From Flammula alnicola (lineage: Eukaryota > Basidiomycota > Agaricomycetes > Agaricales > Strophariaceae): DNA of 61,153 nucleotides. Positions within the stretch are counted from its first letter, which is position 1; every line of letters starts with the position of its first letter. This document shows positions 22,902 through 35,536 of this stretch, one piece after another. The notes beneath the pieces were generated by a model. The model was not told the DNA's origin and made no database searches. It was given only the letters and a program-made list of their open reading frames with translations. The stretch lies in contig JADNRV010000292.1 of assembly GCA_015499995.1 (NCBI GenBank), forward strand, positions 1 to 61,153. Direction: 5' to 3'. Made by a program: the position numbers and the translations under genes.

Positions 22902-24522
22902 ATGTCATTCCCTAGTGATTCCAAGACTACTGGGGTCCTTCCTGTGGCTCAAACCGAGCCGCTTTATTACACTCCTGGACCTCCCATGTATGTGGGCTAT
23001 CCCCAGGGACCGGCTCCTCAACCTGCCCAGCAAAAAAGCGCAGGACGACGCTTATTTCGTGGATTAATTTTCGCCTCTTTCACCTGGGTTCTTATCCACG
23101 TACTAGTTGCAACTTTCCGCGGCAATGGACACTGGCACTGGGTTCACAAGGACATGGTGGGTCCTAGTCTACATTCACACAACATCTGAAAATCTGAATA
23201 AGTTTTCTTCTTGTACAGGCGCTGAATGACGGGGATTGGGACTACGATATTCCTCCTGGTCTTACGCTCGAACACTGCGTTCAGGGCGATGATTGGACCG
23301 GAGGAGATCGTACCGGTTTCCCTTACTCCTCCTTTACTATATTCGACGTACCACTCTCGTCCGAAAATATCTTCTTACTTTCTCGAGGTCGTCTGTCCGC
23401 TGGTAGCGTTAAGGTGATCACCTCCCCAGATCAACCTGAAGATTCAGTCAAGTTCGTCGTCGTGGCCAAATACCACCGGGAGGAAATTCGCAACCTAGCA
23501 AAGGCATGTTTGATCTCCCGCCCCAAGGGTCAAAACGGCGTTGGCTTATTCGTAAGTTATGCATGGGTGCAAATATCGAAGCTACGTATTGAATCTTTTT
23601 TTACATAGACTCCTAGGTGGCACCGTGGCGGCCCTCGTCGACGGGAAGACATGATGCACTTTGAGACGACCGTTATTTTCCCCGAAGTTTCCGAGGAGTC
23701 TGCACCGCTTTCTGTCAAAAGTTTCGAAACGGACGTCCCCAACACAGTACAATCGCTTGAAGTTTTGAAAATTATCTTCGACGCTATCTTATTGAAAGGA
23801 ACGAACGCGCCTATCGGAGTCCAGGTTAGTTTATGCAGCCTATTTTACCTCTGACATTCGGCTGACAACGTTGCTCTAAGGAACTGTTGGCCGCTAAAGG
23901 CGTTATTGCGACTACCAACGGCCCTATTCGCGGAACGTTCAATACTACAAGCTCGCTATTGCTGACAACCACCAACAGCCCAATTCAAGTCTTCGCTGGG
24001 CTGGAGAGCAACGGAACACACCCCTCGTTCGTTGCACGCACCACCAACGGGTAAGCACATTTTGTTTTACGTGTAGACATATCTAAATTATGGATTCCTC
24101 TGAGCAGCCTCATCGAGGCTACAGTAAATCTCTCCTCGTCATCTGGAGAAGGTAGTTCGTTCGACGTATCTACGACTACCACGAACAGCCCCGTCTACGT
24201 GACGTTCCCTGATGCCCCGGCGGACTCGAACCTTCTTCTTGAGGCCAAGACGACCAACGGCCCTGCAAAGGTCTTCTTGCACCCGACATATGAGGGCTCT
24301 TTTGATCTCCAGACATCTTCGGTTTTCAGGAGTGAGCTCAATGTGCACCACGATGTCACCGACCCAAGCGGAAAGGAGAGGAAGAGGGACGTGCAGATCA
24401 ACACGGTAGGAAGGGGCCATACCCACGGAAGTGTGAAATGGGTAGAAGAGGATAAAAAGCACGAACCTGCCGGAGCGGTCGTCATTCGCACCACCAATTC
24501 ACCTGCAGTCCTCGATCTTTGA
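22902..24522 (+). CDS. DUF7330-like membrane-anchored TTN-repeat protein (paralogue 1)
   Basis: Five exons (22902-23156, 23219-23551, 23609-23824, 23881-24050, 24108-24522) give 462 aa. A Pro-rich N-terminus (residues 1-45) precedes RRLFRGLIFASFTWVLIHVL, a single membrane segment with positive charges on the N side, so the rest is probably outside or lumenal. The ectodomain has two conserved Cys (EHCVQGDDW and KACLISR). It then has six repeats of the type TTN-[GS]-P: ATTNGPIRG, TTTNSPIQV, RTTNGLIEA, TTTNSPVYV, KTTNGPAKV and RTTNSPAVLDL, the last at the very C-terminus. I take the family to be DUF7330, a beta-repeat, adhesin-like domain; that name is from memory. The function is unknown. Gene intact. 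Confidence 0.8.
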
Positions 24523-24877
24523 TGGCGGAGGTGTGACTAGCGCCTGTGTAGTGCAACTAGTAATTCCCGTCGCTTGCTAGCTCTGCCTGTTCTTTTTTCC
24601 TCTATCCAACCTCTGTATATGCTTGTCACCAAATCAAATATTCTTCCTTGTGTCATGGGTATATTCCCCTTTATTTGTCCATATAGACTGATAGGAATCT
24701 CCTGTAATCTAGTATTTTAAGAAATTCCCTCTTCATCAATGAAAGTTTGACCCCCGGTTAAACAAGCCACGCGAGTCGTGTGACTGTCAAACGCATTGCC
24801 TCCGCGCCTTCCATTCGAATAAAGAGTTGTGAAACTCATTCAACATTTCCGGCCTTGATTCTTTCTCGAGCTCTAAG
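24523..24877. other. Short intergenic spacer
   Basis: Terminator and promoter between paralogues 1 and 2; nothing else seen. Confidence 0.4.
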
Positions 24878-26525
24878 ATGTCTCTTCCCAGTCACCTCGA
24901 CCTCTTCAACGCCCATCCTAAACAAACCGAACTTCAATTCTCACGCAAGCCTGGTGAATATGAGGACTACACTGCGCCTAATTCACACCTGCGAGTAGTG
25001 CCTCAGGGCAAGAGCAAAGGGCGCCGCGTCTTGCGTGGCATAATTTTCGCTGCTTTCACCTACTCGTTAATCAAGTTAAGCATTTGGCGTTTCCGTTTGC
25101 CGGTGTACCACGACTGGCCATGGGCTCACAAGGATCTGGTAAGTAAACCACGATTATCAACCTCCATGATATCGTGGTTTAATCTTGTCTCGTCAAGGGG
25201 CAGAAAGAAGAGGATTCATTTTATGATATTCCTCAAGGTCTTTCACTAGACAATTGCGTTCAGGTTGATGACTGGTATCGTGATAGTAGAGTTCCCAAAG
25301 CGCAGGTCTCCTTGCAAGTGCCAGTTTCGTCCAAAGACATTTTCTTCATCTCTCGTGGTTGCCATTCAGACAGCAGCTTCAATATTGTCTCCTCCCCACA
25401 TCATCCTAAGGATTCAGTTACTTTCAGCGTCGTGGCTGAATATAATCGGGATGAAATTCGTAATTCGGCCAAGGTATGCTTGATCTCCCGTGGAGAGGGT
25501 GGAAAGGGTTTCGGTATCTTGGTGAGTCGCATAGCGAGGGAAAGCTGTCAAGCGCTAATTTCTTTTATTCTCACTAGACTCCCGGCGGACCCTGTAACCT
25601 CCATTCAACGGAGGACGACATCCACTTCCGCACAACAATGATTCTTCCCCAGACGGAAACCGGACAGCTCTTCATTGAGAGTTTCCAGACGGACCTTCCT
25701 AACACACGGCAAACAATTCACCAAGACCTTGCATCAAACGTATTCTTTGAGAATATCTCCCTGAAAGGGAAGAACGCGCTCATTGATGTCCGAGTGAGTG
25801 TTGCCACACATTCTACAGTCTTAGGTTATTTGACCGAGACCGTTCTTTCAGTCTTTGTCGGCTGGAAATGTCCGCGTGGAAACTAGCGCCGGCCCTATCC
25901 ACGGAACGTTCAATACGACGACTTTCCTTACACTAACGACGTCGAACAGCCCGATCAAAGTCGATGTCGGTCTTACAAGTAATGGAACTTCACCGACGTT
26001 CATTGCAAAAACTACTAACAGGTATGCGTGTTCTGCTTCTCATGTCCGAGAATGTAGACCTTCCTACTTAAGTCATGGAATTCTATCATCAGCCCTCTCC
26101 ATGCGGAAGTCAGCCTTTTCTCAACATCCAAAGAAGGTGGCTCGTTCCATGTCTCTGCGACCACTACGAACAGTCCCGTTTATCTCGGGTTCCCTGAAGC
26201 CCCAGTGGACTCCACACTCCGTGTCGAGGCTGAGACGAAGAATAGCCCTGCGAGTGTCTTCTTGCACCCAACTTTCGAGGGCAGCTTCAGCCTCGATTCA
26301 ACAGTTTTTCAACCCGAGGTCCAAGAGCACGGCGTCGTCGACCCCACCGGGAAAGGGAGGATAAGGCGCGTGCAAGTTGACAGGATTGATGGAGATGAGC
26401 TCAGTGGACAGGTACTTTGGGAAAGGGAAGCTAAAAAGCCGATACCGATACCTTGGCCTCTGCCTCTGCCTTCTGGAGCAGTCTTTATCCATACAACCAA
26501 TTCCCCAGCTGTGCTAGATCTTTGA
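24878..26525 (+). CDS. DUF7330-like membrane-anchored TTN-repeat protein (paralogue 2)
   Basis: Five exons (24878-25138, about 25204-25521, 25578-25793, 25852-26021, 26093-26525) give 465 aa. The introns sit at the same places and phases (0, 0, 0, 2) as in paralogue 1, and exons 3 and 4 have identical lengths (216 and 170 nt). The membrane segment is RRVLRGIIFAAFTYSLIKLS. The conserved Cys are in DNCVQVDDW and KVCLISR. The six repeat units are more diverged: ETSAGPIHG, TTSNSPIKV, KTTNSPLHA, TTTNSPVYL, ETKNSPASV and HTTNSPAVLDL. Exon 2 could start six bases earlier, at 25198. The gene is intact and in tandem with its neighbours, so it arose by local duplication. Confidence 0.8.
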
Positions 26526-27474
26526 CGACGGAATTTCGGGATAGCTCACTGCGCCAATGATACAAGGTCTTGTATGTATGTTGATATTTCTAGAGTTTGA
26601 TGTTCCTGTAACCAATGTGATTTTACTTCCCTTGTCACGAATACTCAAGCAGAAAGGGCAGAAAGGGTAGCTCCAACTTGTAAAGGATGGCGAAGCGAGG
26701 AAGATACAGAGACTGCGCAACCATAACTATGGATGCATTGGATGTTGCGCAGTCGGCAGGTTCTTCTCGAATCATGATTTCTGGTGACAATATCCCATTA
26801 AGATTGATAAATTTAACGATAACACAATCCGTACATATTAGTTTATCTATTCTCTCACTAGAGCATGAATATTCAAACCATGACTATGCGGATTTGTTGT
26901 AGGTCGGGTTCCTTCGAAGGTTAACTCCAGGCATTTGTTCTGTTTTTAAATAATCAAGTTGAGGATCTATTTTGGACGATGTCTGATGATGGGAGCACAT
27001 GGAGGATGTTCTTGACTTTTCAGACGCGATCAGGGCGGGATTTATTCAAGTCTTACATGAATACGCCGTCTTTGCAGTTTGAAATTCCAGCTTGCGTCCT
27101 AGACAGTAAATATTTGAATACGTCTAAGTTAGATAAGGATCATCGATATCGTCGATCCTGTAGCTCTTCGAGTTGTTGGGCGCTTCGCAACGGAACTGAG
27201 ACATCAGCCGAACCCTGAAAGCCGACGGCACTCATGAAGCGTGCGGTGCGCGGCGGTCTGACATCATCCGCATACTTGTCCCTGGATGTTTGTGGCCACT
27301 TTTTACCCACTCCGCAGTTTCCGTAGCAGTCAGATTAGGTTTCTTCTTTGCTCTTCATAACAGTTCGTAATAACTTTGGCCATCGTCTGGAATTGACCAG
27401 CCTTCAGCACAAAACCTAGGCCTCGTTATCTCTTTCACATCTCTCTCATCATCGATCGCATCGACGACCTGACA
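26526..27474. other. Intergenic
   Basis: No supported gene. A 79-codon frame (26979-27218) lacks family signals. The right part is the promoter of paralogue 3. Confidence 0.4.
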
Positions 27475-29414
27475 ATGGTCATTACAGAGGAGGAATCCGC
27501 CAAAACACCCATAGGCCCTCCTGGAACGGAGCTTCCTGGTCCTTCAGGATCTCAGAACACACCACTTCTAGGGGAGAGCCCACCTTCGTACTACGGCGTA
27601 AGCTCACAACCTGCGTATCAACCGCAAGCTCCCCCTCAACCGTACCCTGTGCATGAATATACGGTCGTAGTATATCGGTACGGACAGTCCCCCGGAGTAC
27701 GCTTTCTACGTGCGTTTCTCGTGGCCTGGCTCATTTGGATTCTGTGCACCGCCTTTGTTCAAAGCACAATCATGGCGGCACATTGGAGGCATCCGCATAG
27801 GCCAGGGCCAGGAGGTCACGGCGGCAGGGTGAGTAATTCTCGACATATGATCCACCCTATTAGTAGTAGGAGAATGGCTAAATCGATATTTTTATGTATA
27901 CAGATAGACGGTGGTTGGGAATACAATATCCCCTCGGGGCTGCTAATGTCTGGCTGCGTCCAAGGAGGCGACTGGTCAAACCAGGTGCAACCCGCGACAT
28001 TCTATACGGAATTGCCCGCTGGAAACCCCTTCCTACCACCTCACGGCTTCCCATTTTCATCACAAACGACATTCGATGTCCCATTGGACTCCGTCAACCT
28101 CCTTTTGCTTTCGCGAGGTCAATTGTCCGCTGGCACAGTGGACGTCGTCACCTCTCCCCAACAAGCCCCGAACACCGCCACGTTTCGCGTCGTGATGAAC
28201 TACTTCAGGGAAGACATCCGTAACTTGGCGAAGGTGTGCGTAATACGGCGGAACGAAGGCGAAAGTACGAAGGGCGTGGGCATATTTGTGAGTAACACTG
28301 CCCATTCCAGATCGATATCAAGCGTTCTGGACGATTTCAATTGATGGGGTCGCACTTGGAGAAGCGAATGAGCAAATACTAATCGTAAGGTTGCTTTAGA
28401 CACCCACATGGCGTACTGGGCGCCATGACAGGAAGGATGAGCAGATGTATTTTGAGACCACCCTCATCCTCCCGGAGGTTGACGCGCACGCTGCTCCTCT
28501 GTCCATCAAGGGTTTCGAGACGGACGCGCCCAACACGCTCCACCGATTCGGGGACTTGAACACTAAAGTTCTCTTCAGTTCGATATCGCTGAGAGGATCC
28601 AATGCGCCTATTCACGCCAAAGTACGTAAATATTCGCGTGCTGGTGGCCTTGTCTTTTGGTCTTCGTATCACTTTCGCTGACCAGCGTTTCGTTCCTTCT
28701 CTTCTTTGAACGGCAGTCCTTGAGCGCGATGACTGGGGACATTCACACAACAAACGGCTTCATCAGGGGCATATTCAACGCCTCGGGCTCGTTGATACTC
28801 ACGACCACCAACAGCGTGATCGATGTTGACGTCGGTCTGGAGAGCACAGAAGGCTTTGAATCTAAATTCACAGCTAACACTACTAACGGGTAAGCAACCA
28901 CGTATATGTACTCGACAAATTCAACATTCTCAATTCTGATTTATCGACTCGCAAATTTTCCAGAGCCATCCAAGCCGCTATAAGCCTAACTACCACCGCC
29001 CCCTCCAACCAAGGCGGTTCCTACGCGGTCTCCCTCACGACCACCAACGGCAACCTCCAAGTCAGAATCCCCTCCCAACCCGTCAACTCCAGCCTGCATC
29101 TGACAGCCACCACGTCCAACGGCCCCGCCAACATGGTCCTCAACCCAGCGTACGAGGGGACGTTCAGTCTGCAGTCGCCGAGGGCTGTCGTTATGAGGCA
29201 GGGGAAGGGTATCGAGGATCCCAGCGGAGAGCATAGGAGGAGACGCGTGCGATATTCCATGGTCGGCGGGTTCACTGAGGGGGATGTGCGTTGGGGGACG
29301 GAGGGTGAGGCGCGGACGAGGTCAGGGATCGGGAGGAGCACGGGGACGGGCTTGCATGGGGATGGCACGATCTTGATCCGCACTACGAATGCGCCGGTGA
29401 CATTCGATTTCTGA
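27475..29414 (+). CDS. DUF7330-like membrane-anchored TTN-repeat protein (paralogue 3)
   Basis: Five exons (27475-27828, 27904-28287, 28400-28621, 28717-28889, 28964-29414) give 527 aa, with the same intron phases as the other two. The N-terminus is longer and Pro/Gln-rich. The membrane segment is RFLRAFLVAWLIWILCTAF. The ectodomain has SGCVQGGDW and KVCVIRR with the paired Cys. The six repeats are HTTNGFIRG, TTTNSVIDV, NTTNGAIQA, TTTNGNLQV, TTSNGPANM and RTTNAPVTFDF. The 27900-28100 part has extra sequence (PPHGFPFSSQTTFDVPLDSV) compared with the others. The N-terminal and membrane parts resemble the minus-strand gene at 18677-19302. Gene intact. Confidence 0.8.
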
Positions 29415-29662
29415 GTGCGCCGGTGTGCCTTTGGAAAGTAATGAAGTATTCTTGCTATACTGGTATGCTCTATCTAGCATGCCGGGTTTTGCGAGACTCG
29501 TTCAAGTTCGATTCATTTACTCATCTTGCATTGTAAATTGGTTTTGGATACCATTCGTTTCTATCGTACATGTGTATTTTTTATGAATAATTTGATCATG
29601 TTATAACAAAGTCGTGATCCAACCACCCGGAGACGTTAGCATTGAAGAAGGTAGATAACGAA

Positions 29663-31150
29663 TCAGACATTGACAGACTCCCTTGCGCAGAACTCTACGT
29701 AAAGTCCTGGACAAGCCTCTCTCAGGGTTTCAATCAAGGCGCTTGCCGAGAGGTTATGGTCATCAAAGGGCGACAGCTGTTTATGCCCTGGCCCACCGCC
29801 TCTGAGCGTCAACGCCCTCAATTCCGGGAACAAGCCAAGCCACCGGGCTAGACGCGGGAGGATATGATTATCCATGAAGCCCCAATCGCCATTATCCATC
29901 ACCAGCGTCTCAACGCAACGGAGGAGAGACTCGGGCCTTGTCGCCGCGTTCAGCAGGTTACCACGAAAGATGTTGGAAAACCACACTCCGAATCCCAGGC
30001 CCGTGCGTGTGACCTCCAATGTCAAGGTGATCTTGTTAACGCACGCTGCGAGACGCGGCAACGCCCCCTCGAGAGGAGTGAAATTATTGAGGAGCTCCTC
30101 GACCTGGATGACAACTTTCTTGAGCTTGGGCATGCACGAGAAAGGGGGAAGGAAGTTAAGAATGTGCTCCGAGGACGTGGTCAGCGTCTCCAGACGGTCG
30201 TGGAAAACGGGGCCGAGCACACTAGTGCGCACGGGGTGTTTCGGGCGCGGCTCGTACCGTATGTGGTGGTATTGGAACGCGGTGAGCGTCCCAGGATGTT
30301 TGGTGAGAAATTTTATGAGGGGGTCGCGTGGGATGACGCCGTAGATAATCGTGAGATGGCGAAGGTGAGGTAAATGTAGATGGGCGAGCATCGTCGCCCA
30401 GTCCGTGCCCCCGCCAAAAATATTCTTGAAGGCAAGATCAGTTAGCACGGAGGCGTTGGTTTGGAGCGTGTGGAAATAGAATGGGCGAAGGAATCGGGGA
30501 AAGGTTTGCACGAAACATGATTTGAGGTGTTTGGAACCATTTGTTGGTGGTGGCCGTTGGCCTGGCCAGTAGTTCTTGAGCCAATCAGCGGGCTTAGAAG
30601 AGGGTGGCATATGCTTTGGTCCGGCCTCGTCAAAGGAAGTTAGCTGCGAGGCTGTGATGCGAATGTCCCTGCACGACCTGGCAAGGATAGTGGTGAGAAG
30701 TAGAATGTTTGCTTCTCGCCACTCTTTTGTATCCCCCGATGCAAAAGTGGCGAGACGTAGAGAGACGCGGTTTATTGAGGATAATTTAGCCACGTATTGC
30801 GTTAAGAGGCATACCTCCTTCACGAGCTGCTCTACCTCTGTGTAACCAAAGTCATATGAGAGGTGTTCAACAGATGCACCGACTAAATCTAAGAAAATGG
30901 CGAGGCCCGCGAGGTTGTTGAGGGATCCGTAAAACGAACTTAGACGGAGTTCTTTTGAATAAGGATCGAAGTCATGTTTTGAGAAGTAACGATGTAATGA
31001 GAGATCGTGGAACCGCCGGGAGGCTGTTGCTAATGCTAGGAGGTCTTCATCGGATTCCACAAGGTCGACAATGGCGACAAGAAGTTCTGTGGGGAGATAT
31101 CGGGTAGATTCAGCGCCCTGGCAGCCATGGATGAATCGGAGGTTGGACAT
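29663..31150 (-). CDS. F-box domain protein, single exon
   Basis: One uninterrupted frame of 495 aa from the ATG at 31150 to 29663. Residues about 18-60 are an F-box (RYLPTELLVAIVDLVESDED, then LLALATASRRFHDLSLHRYF). The rest has the leucine-rich, loosely repetitive pattern of agaric F-box proteins: LAHLHLPHLRHLTIIYG, MPKLKKVVIQVEELL, LGLFPELRALTLRGGG. It would link substrates to an SCF ubiquitin ligase. The lack of introns is unusual beside its neighbours and may point to a retrocopy origin, which is inference. The plus-strand frames over 29864-30373 are shadows. Confidence 0.85.
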   Translation of the reverse strand: MSNLRFIHGCQGAESTRYLPTELLVAIVDLVESDEDLLALATASRRFHDLSLHRYFSKHDFDPYSKELRLSSFYGSLNNLAGLAIFLDLVGASVEHLSYDFGYTEVEQLVKEVCLLTQYVAKLSSINRVSLRLATFASGDTKEWREANILLLTTILARSCRDIRITASQLTSFDEAGPKHMPPSSKPADWLKNYWPGQRPPPTNGSKHLKSCFVQTFPRFLRPFYFHTLQTNASVLTDLAFKNIFGGGTDWATMLAHLHLPHLRHLTIIYGVIPRDPLIKFLTKHPGTLTAFQYHHIRYEPRPKHPVRTSVLGPVFHDRLETLTTSSEHILNFLPPFSCMPKLKKVVIQVEELLNNFTPLEGALPRLAACVNKITLTLEVTRTGLGFGVWFSNIFRGNLLNAATRPESLLRCVETLVMDNGDWGFMDNHILPRLARWLGLFPELRALTLRGGGPGHKQLSPFDDHNLSASALIETLREACPGLYVEFCARESVNV

Positions 31151-32876
31151 AAATGTTCAGAAGTACTGAGAAGAGTCGAGGGTGAGTTGAGGAGCTGAGT
31201 TCTCTGTTCACATATGTGACATGTTCCCATTGGAAATGATATTTGGTATTGTTATGTTCTGGTGCCCATGCGCGCCTTCACAGTCCCTAAAAGGAAAGTC
31301 GGAAAACGCCACAGGGCCACGGCCGCTGCCGTGTGATCATGATCGCCGGCACGCCATTGGTGCCTCGAATTCAATTTCGTATGTACGACCGCGACTTTTA
31401 ATTTTCGATAACGATACATAACCCGAGCTTTGCCCGAGCCCCGACGACGGCGCCCACGACGAGGTGCGTTCAATCGCAACCGCCAAAAACATTAACGAAG
31501 GTCCCCTGGCCGACGCTGACAACCAGGGATTCTCGAATTTCTGTGAAATAGCGCTTATAATACTCGGACGATGTACCATCCAGTCGTTCCTTGGTCTCCA
31601 GATGACCATGGCTTCATGGGAGAATCCACGGTGACACGGTAACTACATGGTGCTCTCTGTGGACTGACTTCAGACGTTGACTCTAGATCTTCATATTCCT
31701 TCAATTCCCTGTCAAGCACCTCCAGGCTCCTCATTGGATCGTGCTAACCCAGATGTGTGAACGAGCGTTCGTAATGCCAAGCTCATTTGGATGGGCGGAG
31801 GCCTATTAGCTGGAAGCTAGAGGCGTAGATAACGAGTACATAATTATGTATACCCAAGCACTCTCTGGTCTTTGTGAGAAGAAACATACCGGCATCCGAC
31901 GCACTTTTAGACTCTCTGGCACCCACGCAGGCCTCCGCTCATGATCATTTAATTAAGAGAGTCGCTCTTCACGAGCCAATTGGGCAGAAACATGATCATC
32001 ATTTCAAGAAATGTCAACGGATAGCGAAATTCGCGATCGCTGCTGCCAATCCTCTGTACGTGGTGTATATCTAAGCGCCCGCAAACGGCACTCCCCGGGC
32101 GTCCTTTGTTCCTGTTGCGGTGATCGATGAGCGCTGGAGTGGGCTGCCCATCGGGTTCACATGTTTAGCAGAACGTATTGTGAGTCCGCGGTGGAGAGAT
32201 GGCATCCCCCCACGTTTGCTCCAATTCGCCGGGAACGTTGTGCCCTATCAACCGGTCGTAGGATCCGAATGTCCGTCGATTGTCGTCAGTGGGTCAGCTG
32301 CGTCCAGCTGGCCCAAGTAAATCTTGTAAACGGTTGGGCACGGGGTGACAATTACTTGGAATAGACAAGGCTTCCTGCCCAAAACGCTCAGACCTTATCA
32401 CCTAGAAGCTGTCTTGAGCCATGGTGGCGTCCAGGTCCTGGGAGCTCAGTGGCTGGGCGCGGTGAAAACCGAGATGTTATCGTCCGTGTTGTGGATAGAT
32501 GTACGTAATATGTAGATGTACAGGGCAAATCATGAACGAACGTGAATGAGTGATGTGGTGGTGTGCTAGAAAAACAACAAATGCCAACTACAAGGGCATA
32601 GGTATTGATGTGTGGGTACAAAAAATGATTGGATGATGGGATAAGGATATCAGACACAGTAATCAAGAAAAAGAAAAAAAAGCGGGATGCATGAAAAAAA
32701 AACACGTAAACGAATAGTGGAACAGATATCTGGCGAGGATGGTACAGAGCGACGATGGCGGACATGAAGGAAACATAATGATACCGGGGGAGATACTGAG
32801 ATTAACCGACATGTCAATTAATGAAAGAAACGGTTGCCCGAGAAGCAAGTCGACATACCAACATGAAGAAAGGTGT
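31151..32876. other. Long gene-poor interval
   Basis: No family-like frame or splice-supported gene is found. Short frames occur on both strands (eg 32161-32364 plus, 32765-32388 minus) with no coding features. A/T-rich tracts lie near 32590-32720, with runs of A and T that could be a 3' UTR of the gene ending at 32877. Confidence 0.4.
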
Positions 32877-33680
32877 TCAAGAAGAGTGCGGCGATCTCAC
32901 GAAAGCCAGACTTGCTGGCAGGCTGGCGCAGAACGCGGCAAGGCGACTGGATTTGGTTTTGCGGTGAACAGGTGGTATGGGAAAGCCACCAACGGAGTCT
33001 TTGGTATCCCGTACTGCGAAAGAGGATTCGAAGTACATAAACGAGGCTTCCTCGTCGTCACTGAAATATAGGGTCTTCTCGGTATTCTGAGAGGCAAATA
33101 ACGTTAGTGTTAATCTTTACGGGAGAATACAGGATAAAACTGCTGGCACTCGCTACGATACTAGCGGTGTGGCCAGAAGAAGCTCCACAACAACGTGAAC
33201 ATTACTCACATATGACGGGAACTCTCCCACTGGGTTCATACCCGACGAAACGGCGTCGTTAAGAATATCCAGATGAGCATCTTCTTTGAATGTCATGCAC
33301 TCGTCAGAATCTGTATCAGAGTCATCGGAAGAAGAGCTGGTAACCAAAGGGGAACGTGTCCGCCGTCTGCGCGTGCTCTTTTTTGAGCTTGGGGGAAATG
33401 GGAATGGAACGGCGGTAGAGATCCGGTCCGAATGGGAATGTGTGGCCTCTGTCCAGCAGGACTCCTCGAACGCCTCCGTTGGTGAGTAGACTAGGAGATC
33501 GTCGAGACCTTCTAGACATGAGTGGTCAAAGCCAAAGTCGAGGGAGGTGGGGTCGAAGATAAGAGATAGGCATAAAGTGGCTCCGAGAACGGTGTCAACT
33601 GTGTCAACATCAGGCTCTCGTTTTGAAACGTCGCTGGGAAACTTTTGGGAGCAAGGCGAGGCAGGTTGGGTATCCATCAT
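32877..33680 (-). CDS. Acidic, serine-rich protein of unknown function
   Basis: Two exons (33680-33210 and 33086-32877; GTGAGT donor, CTCTCAG acceptor, 123-nt intron) give 226 aa. It has no recognised domain. The middle has an Arg run followed by Ser/Asp repeats (RRRRTRSPLVTSSSSDDSDT), a likely nuclear-localisation and phosphorylation region. Exon 2 opens NTEKTLYFSDDEEASFMYFE, with good coding character. The frame stays open across the splice, which is the main support. The function is unknown. Confidence 0.6.
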
Positions 33681-35536
33681 GGCCGACCATGAGAGTAATT
33701 CTGGAAAGAGGTCGCTGTTTATCGTGGTGGAGACACTGAAGCGACTCTATTCGATCGTTAAATAAAAATTTAGAATTTTAAAATGCGATCGATAGCGATA
33801 TGTAAATAACACTGACTGTTATCACTGCGCGAGTGTCAAGTGCTTTGTGTGATTTCAGCGGCAGAGGAGCCGCAAGCCATGACTCCGAGACGGTGCTTCG
33901 CGATACGTTGAGCATGATGGTTTTAGAGGACGGAGGGACAGCCAGCCACTGGGTTCAGAGGCGAAGGGGGAGAAAAGGAGATGAAACGAACAAGTTCCGA
34001 AGCTCCGCGCATTTTAAGCAAGGGTTGGTTTCGTTCCTTTTGTGTGTTGGAGCGCTGAGGGCCTAATTGTCCCCGTATAGCTTGACATCGCAGATTCAGT
34101 TAGCCCACCGGCGACTTATAATAAGAAACAGTCACGTGTTGCGGTACATTTAAGCCTCAGGCTCACCTAGGCGTGCATCTTGGACTATCTTGGAAGGTGG
34201 TCAAGACACCCTTCAGGGATCCTGCGGGACGACGCATCATCATCACTCATCATCGGGAGATTTTAGAAGCTTAAAATGTAATCATCGAGTCATATGATAG
34301 TAATATCTACCCGAGAGAAGGAAACGCGGCGCGCTCGCCGCTCGCCGCTCACTGCAAAAATCCCGAGGATGTACAATCTGCAGCGACGATGCCGAAACTA
34401 CAGGAGAGAATCTCAGAACGAGGCGACATCGCGCGGAAGTGCAGAACTACAATCTACTTCCATAACATGAGTTCCTTGATGCGTTTACTTGGTAACTTCT
34501 CAGCGTATCTCACACTCTGCCTTCTTTCCCTGCCTCATGTCAGCCAGCAGGCTAATGCGACGATTCTGCAGAACACAGCACTTCTAGAATCATACGATGT
34601 ACGCCAGCTCGCACGATTCAGATTCCCGGCGTTTGAACGAACGAGATATTTTGGCAAGATAACGAAGACCCATATGTTGATGCGATGCATGCAGTTAGAG
34701 CTGCACTTGTATATGCACGGTTCTCGAGTCGATTGACTAGCGATTCGCATTCATACTATCCATCTAATCCATCTTTGTTCTTAGCGTGTTTTCTCTTCTT
34801 CTCAAGATCGTTCAACGGAGAAATTCTACGCAGAGTCCGAGATGGCAGGGACTACCTGCATACGAGTCGCGACGTCAAATCAACACTAGTATTCGTCTCC
34901 TCGCGTCTAAAAATAGGTCAGCATAGAAAGGTCAATGGTAGATGTACCAGGGTGCTCTGCTCAAATTGATGATGTTCTGATAGAGCTTAAGGCGCCTATT
35001 GGGGGTGATAATACGGCGAACACACTATTTGGAATTCTGAATTGGTACCTTTCCATAGCCAGACGTAGCTGATATACACTATACATTTAATCCCCGCAAA
35101 CGGTCCACATAAAAACCCCTTCGATAATCCTACATAACTAGGCACCCCCAAGCGATAGTGGCACCATTCGAATCACGCCTCGTTCGTACCTCTCCCAAAA
35201 CGCATCGCGGGAACGACTCCTCGTGCTGGGGCTTTGCCTGAACTCTTGATCGAGGTGACTCTCGTCCGTCGGATAGTAGAAAGGTCTACGCTGTGTTTCG
35301 CCGACTTGAAACAAGTATCCTTGGTCAACAGTGCGCTATTGCTGTTCGGGCGCTGCGTTATCGCGCTGATAGAATTGCTGATATTGGACTTGGACCTAAC
35401 GCCGCCTTGAATTTGTCTTTGGTAGAAAGTCGCCACCTCCTTGGCGTTGCATGCGTCTGGCCACTGGACCGTCTAAACGGATCGATAAATGATAAATAAG
35501 CATTGGGCAGGTAATAGACACAAGTAATGACGAACA
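33681..35536. other. Intergenic with one candidate small secreted ORF
   Basis: Most of this is without signal. A plus-strand ATG at 34467 opens 89 codons to 34736 that begin with a hydrophobic, signal-peptide-like stretch (FSAYLTLCLLSLPHVSQQANA, cleavage possible after ANA). It has one Cys beyond that and no known family, so I list it only as a possibility (confidence about 0.2). The 33681-34100 part holds the promoter of the minus-strand gene. Confidence 0.3.

Noticed and set aside
29864..30373. Plus-strand genes opposite the F-box gene
   Set aside because: Two overlapping shadow frames opposite a clear 495-aa protein.
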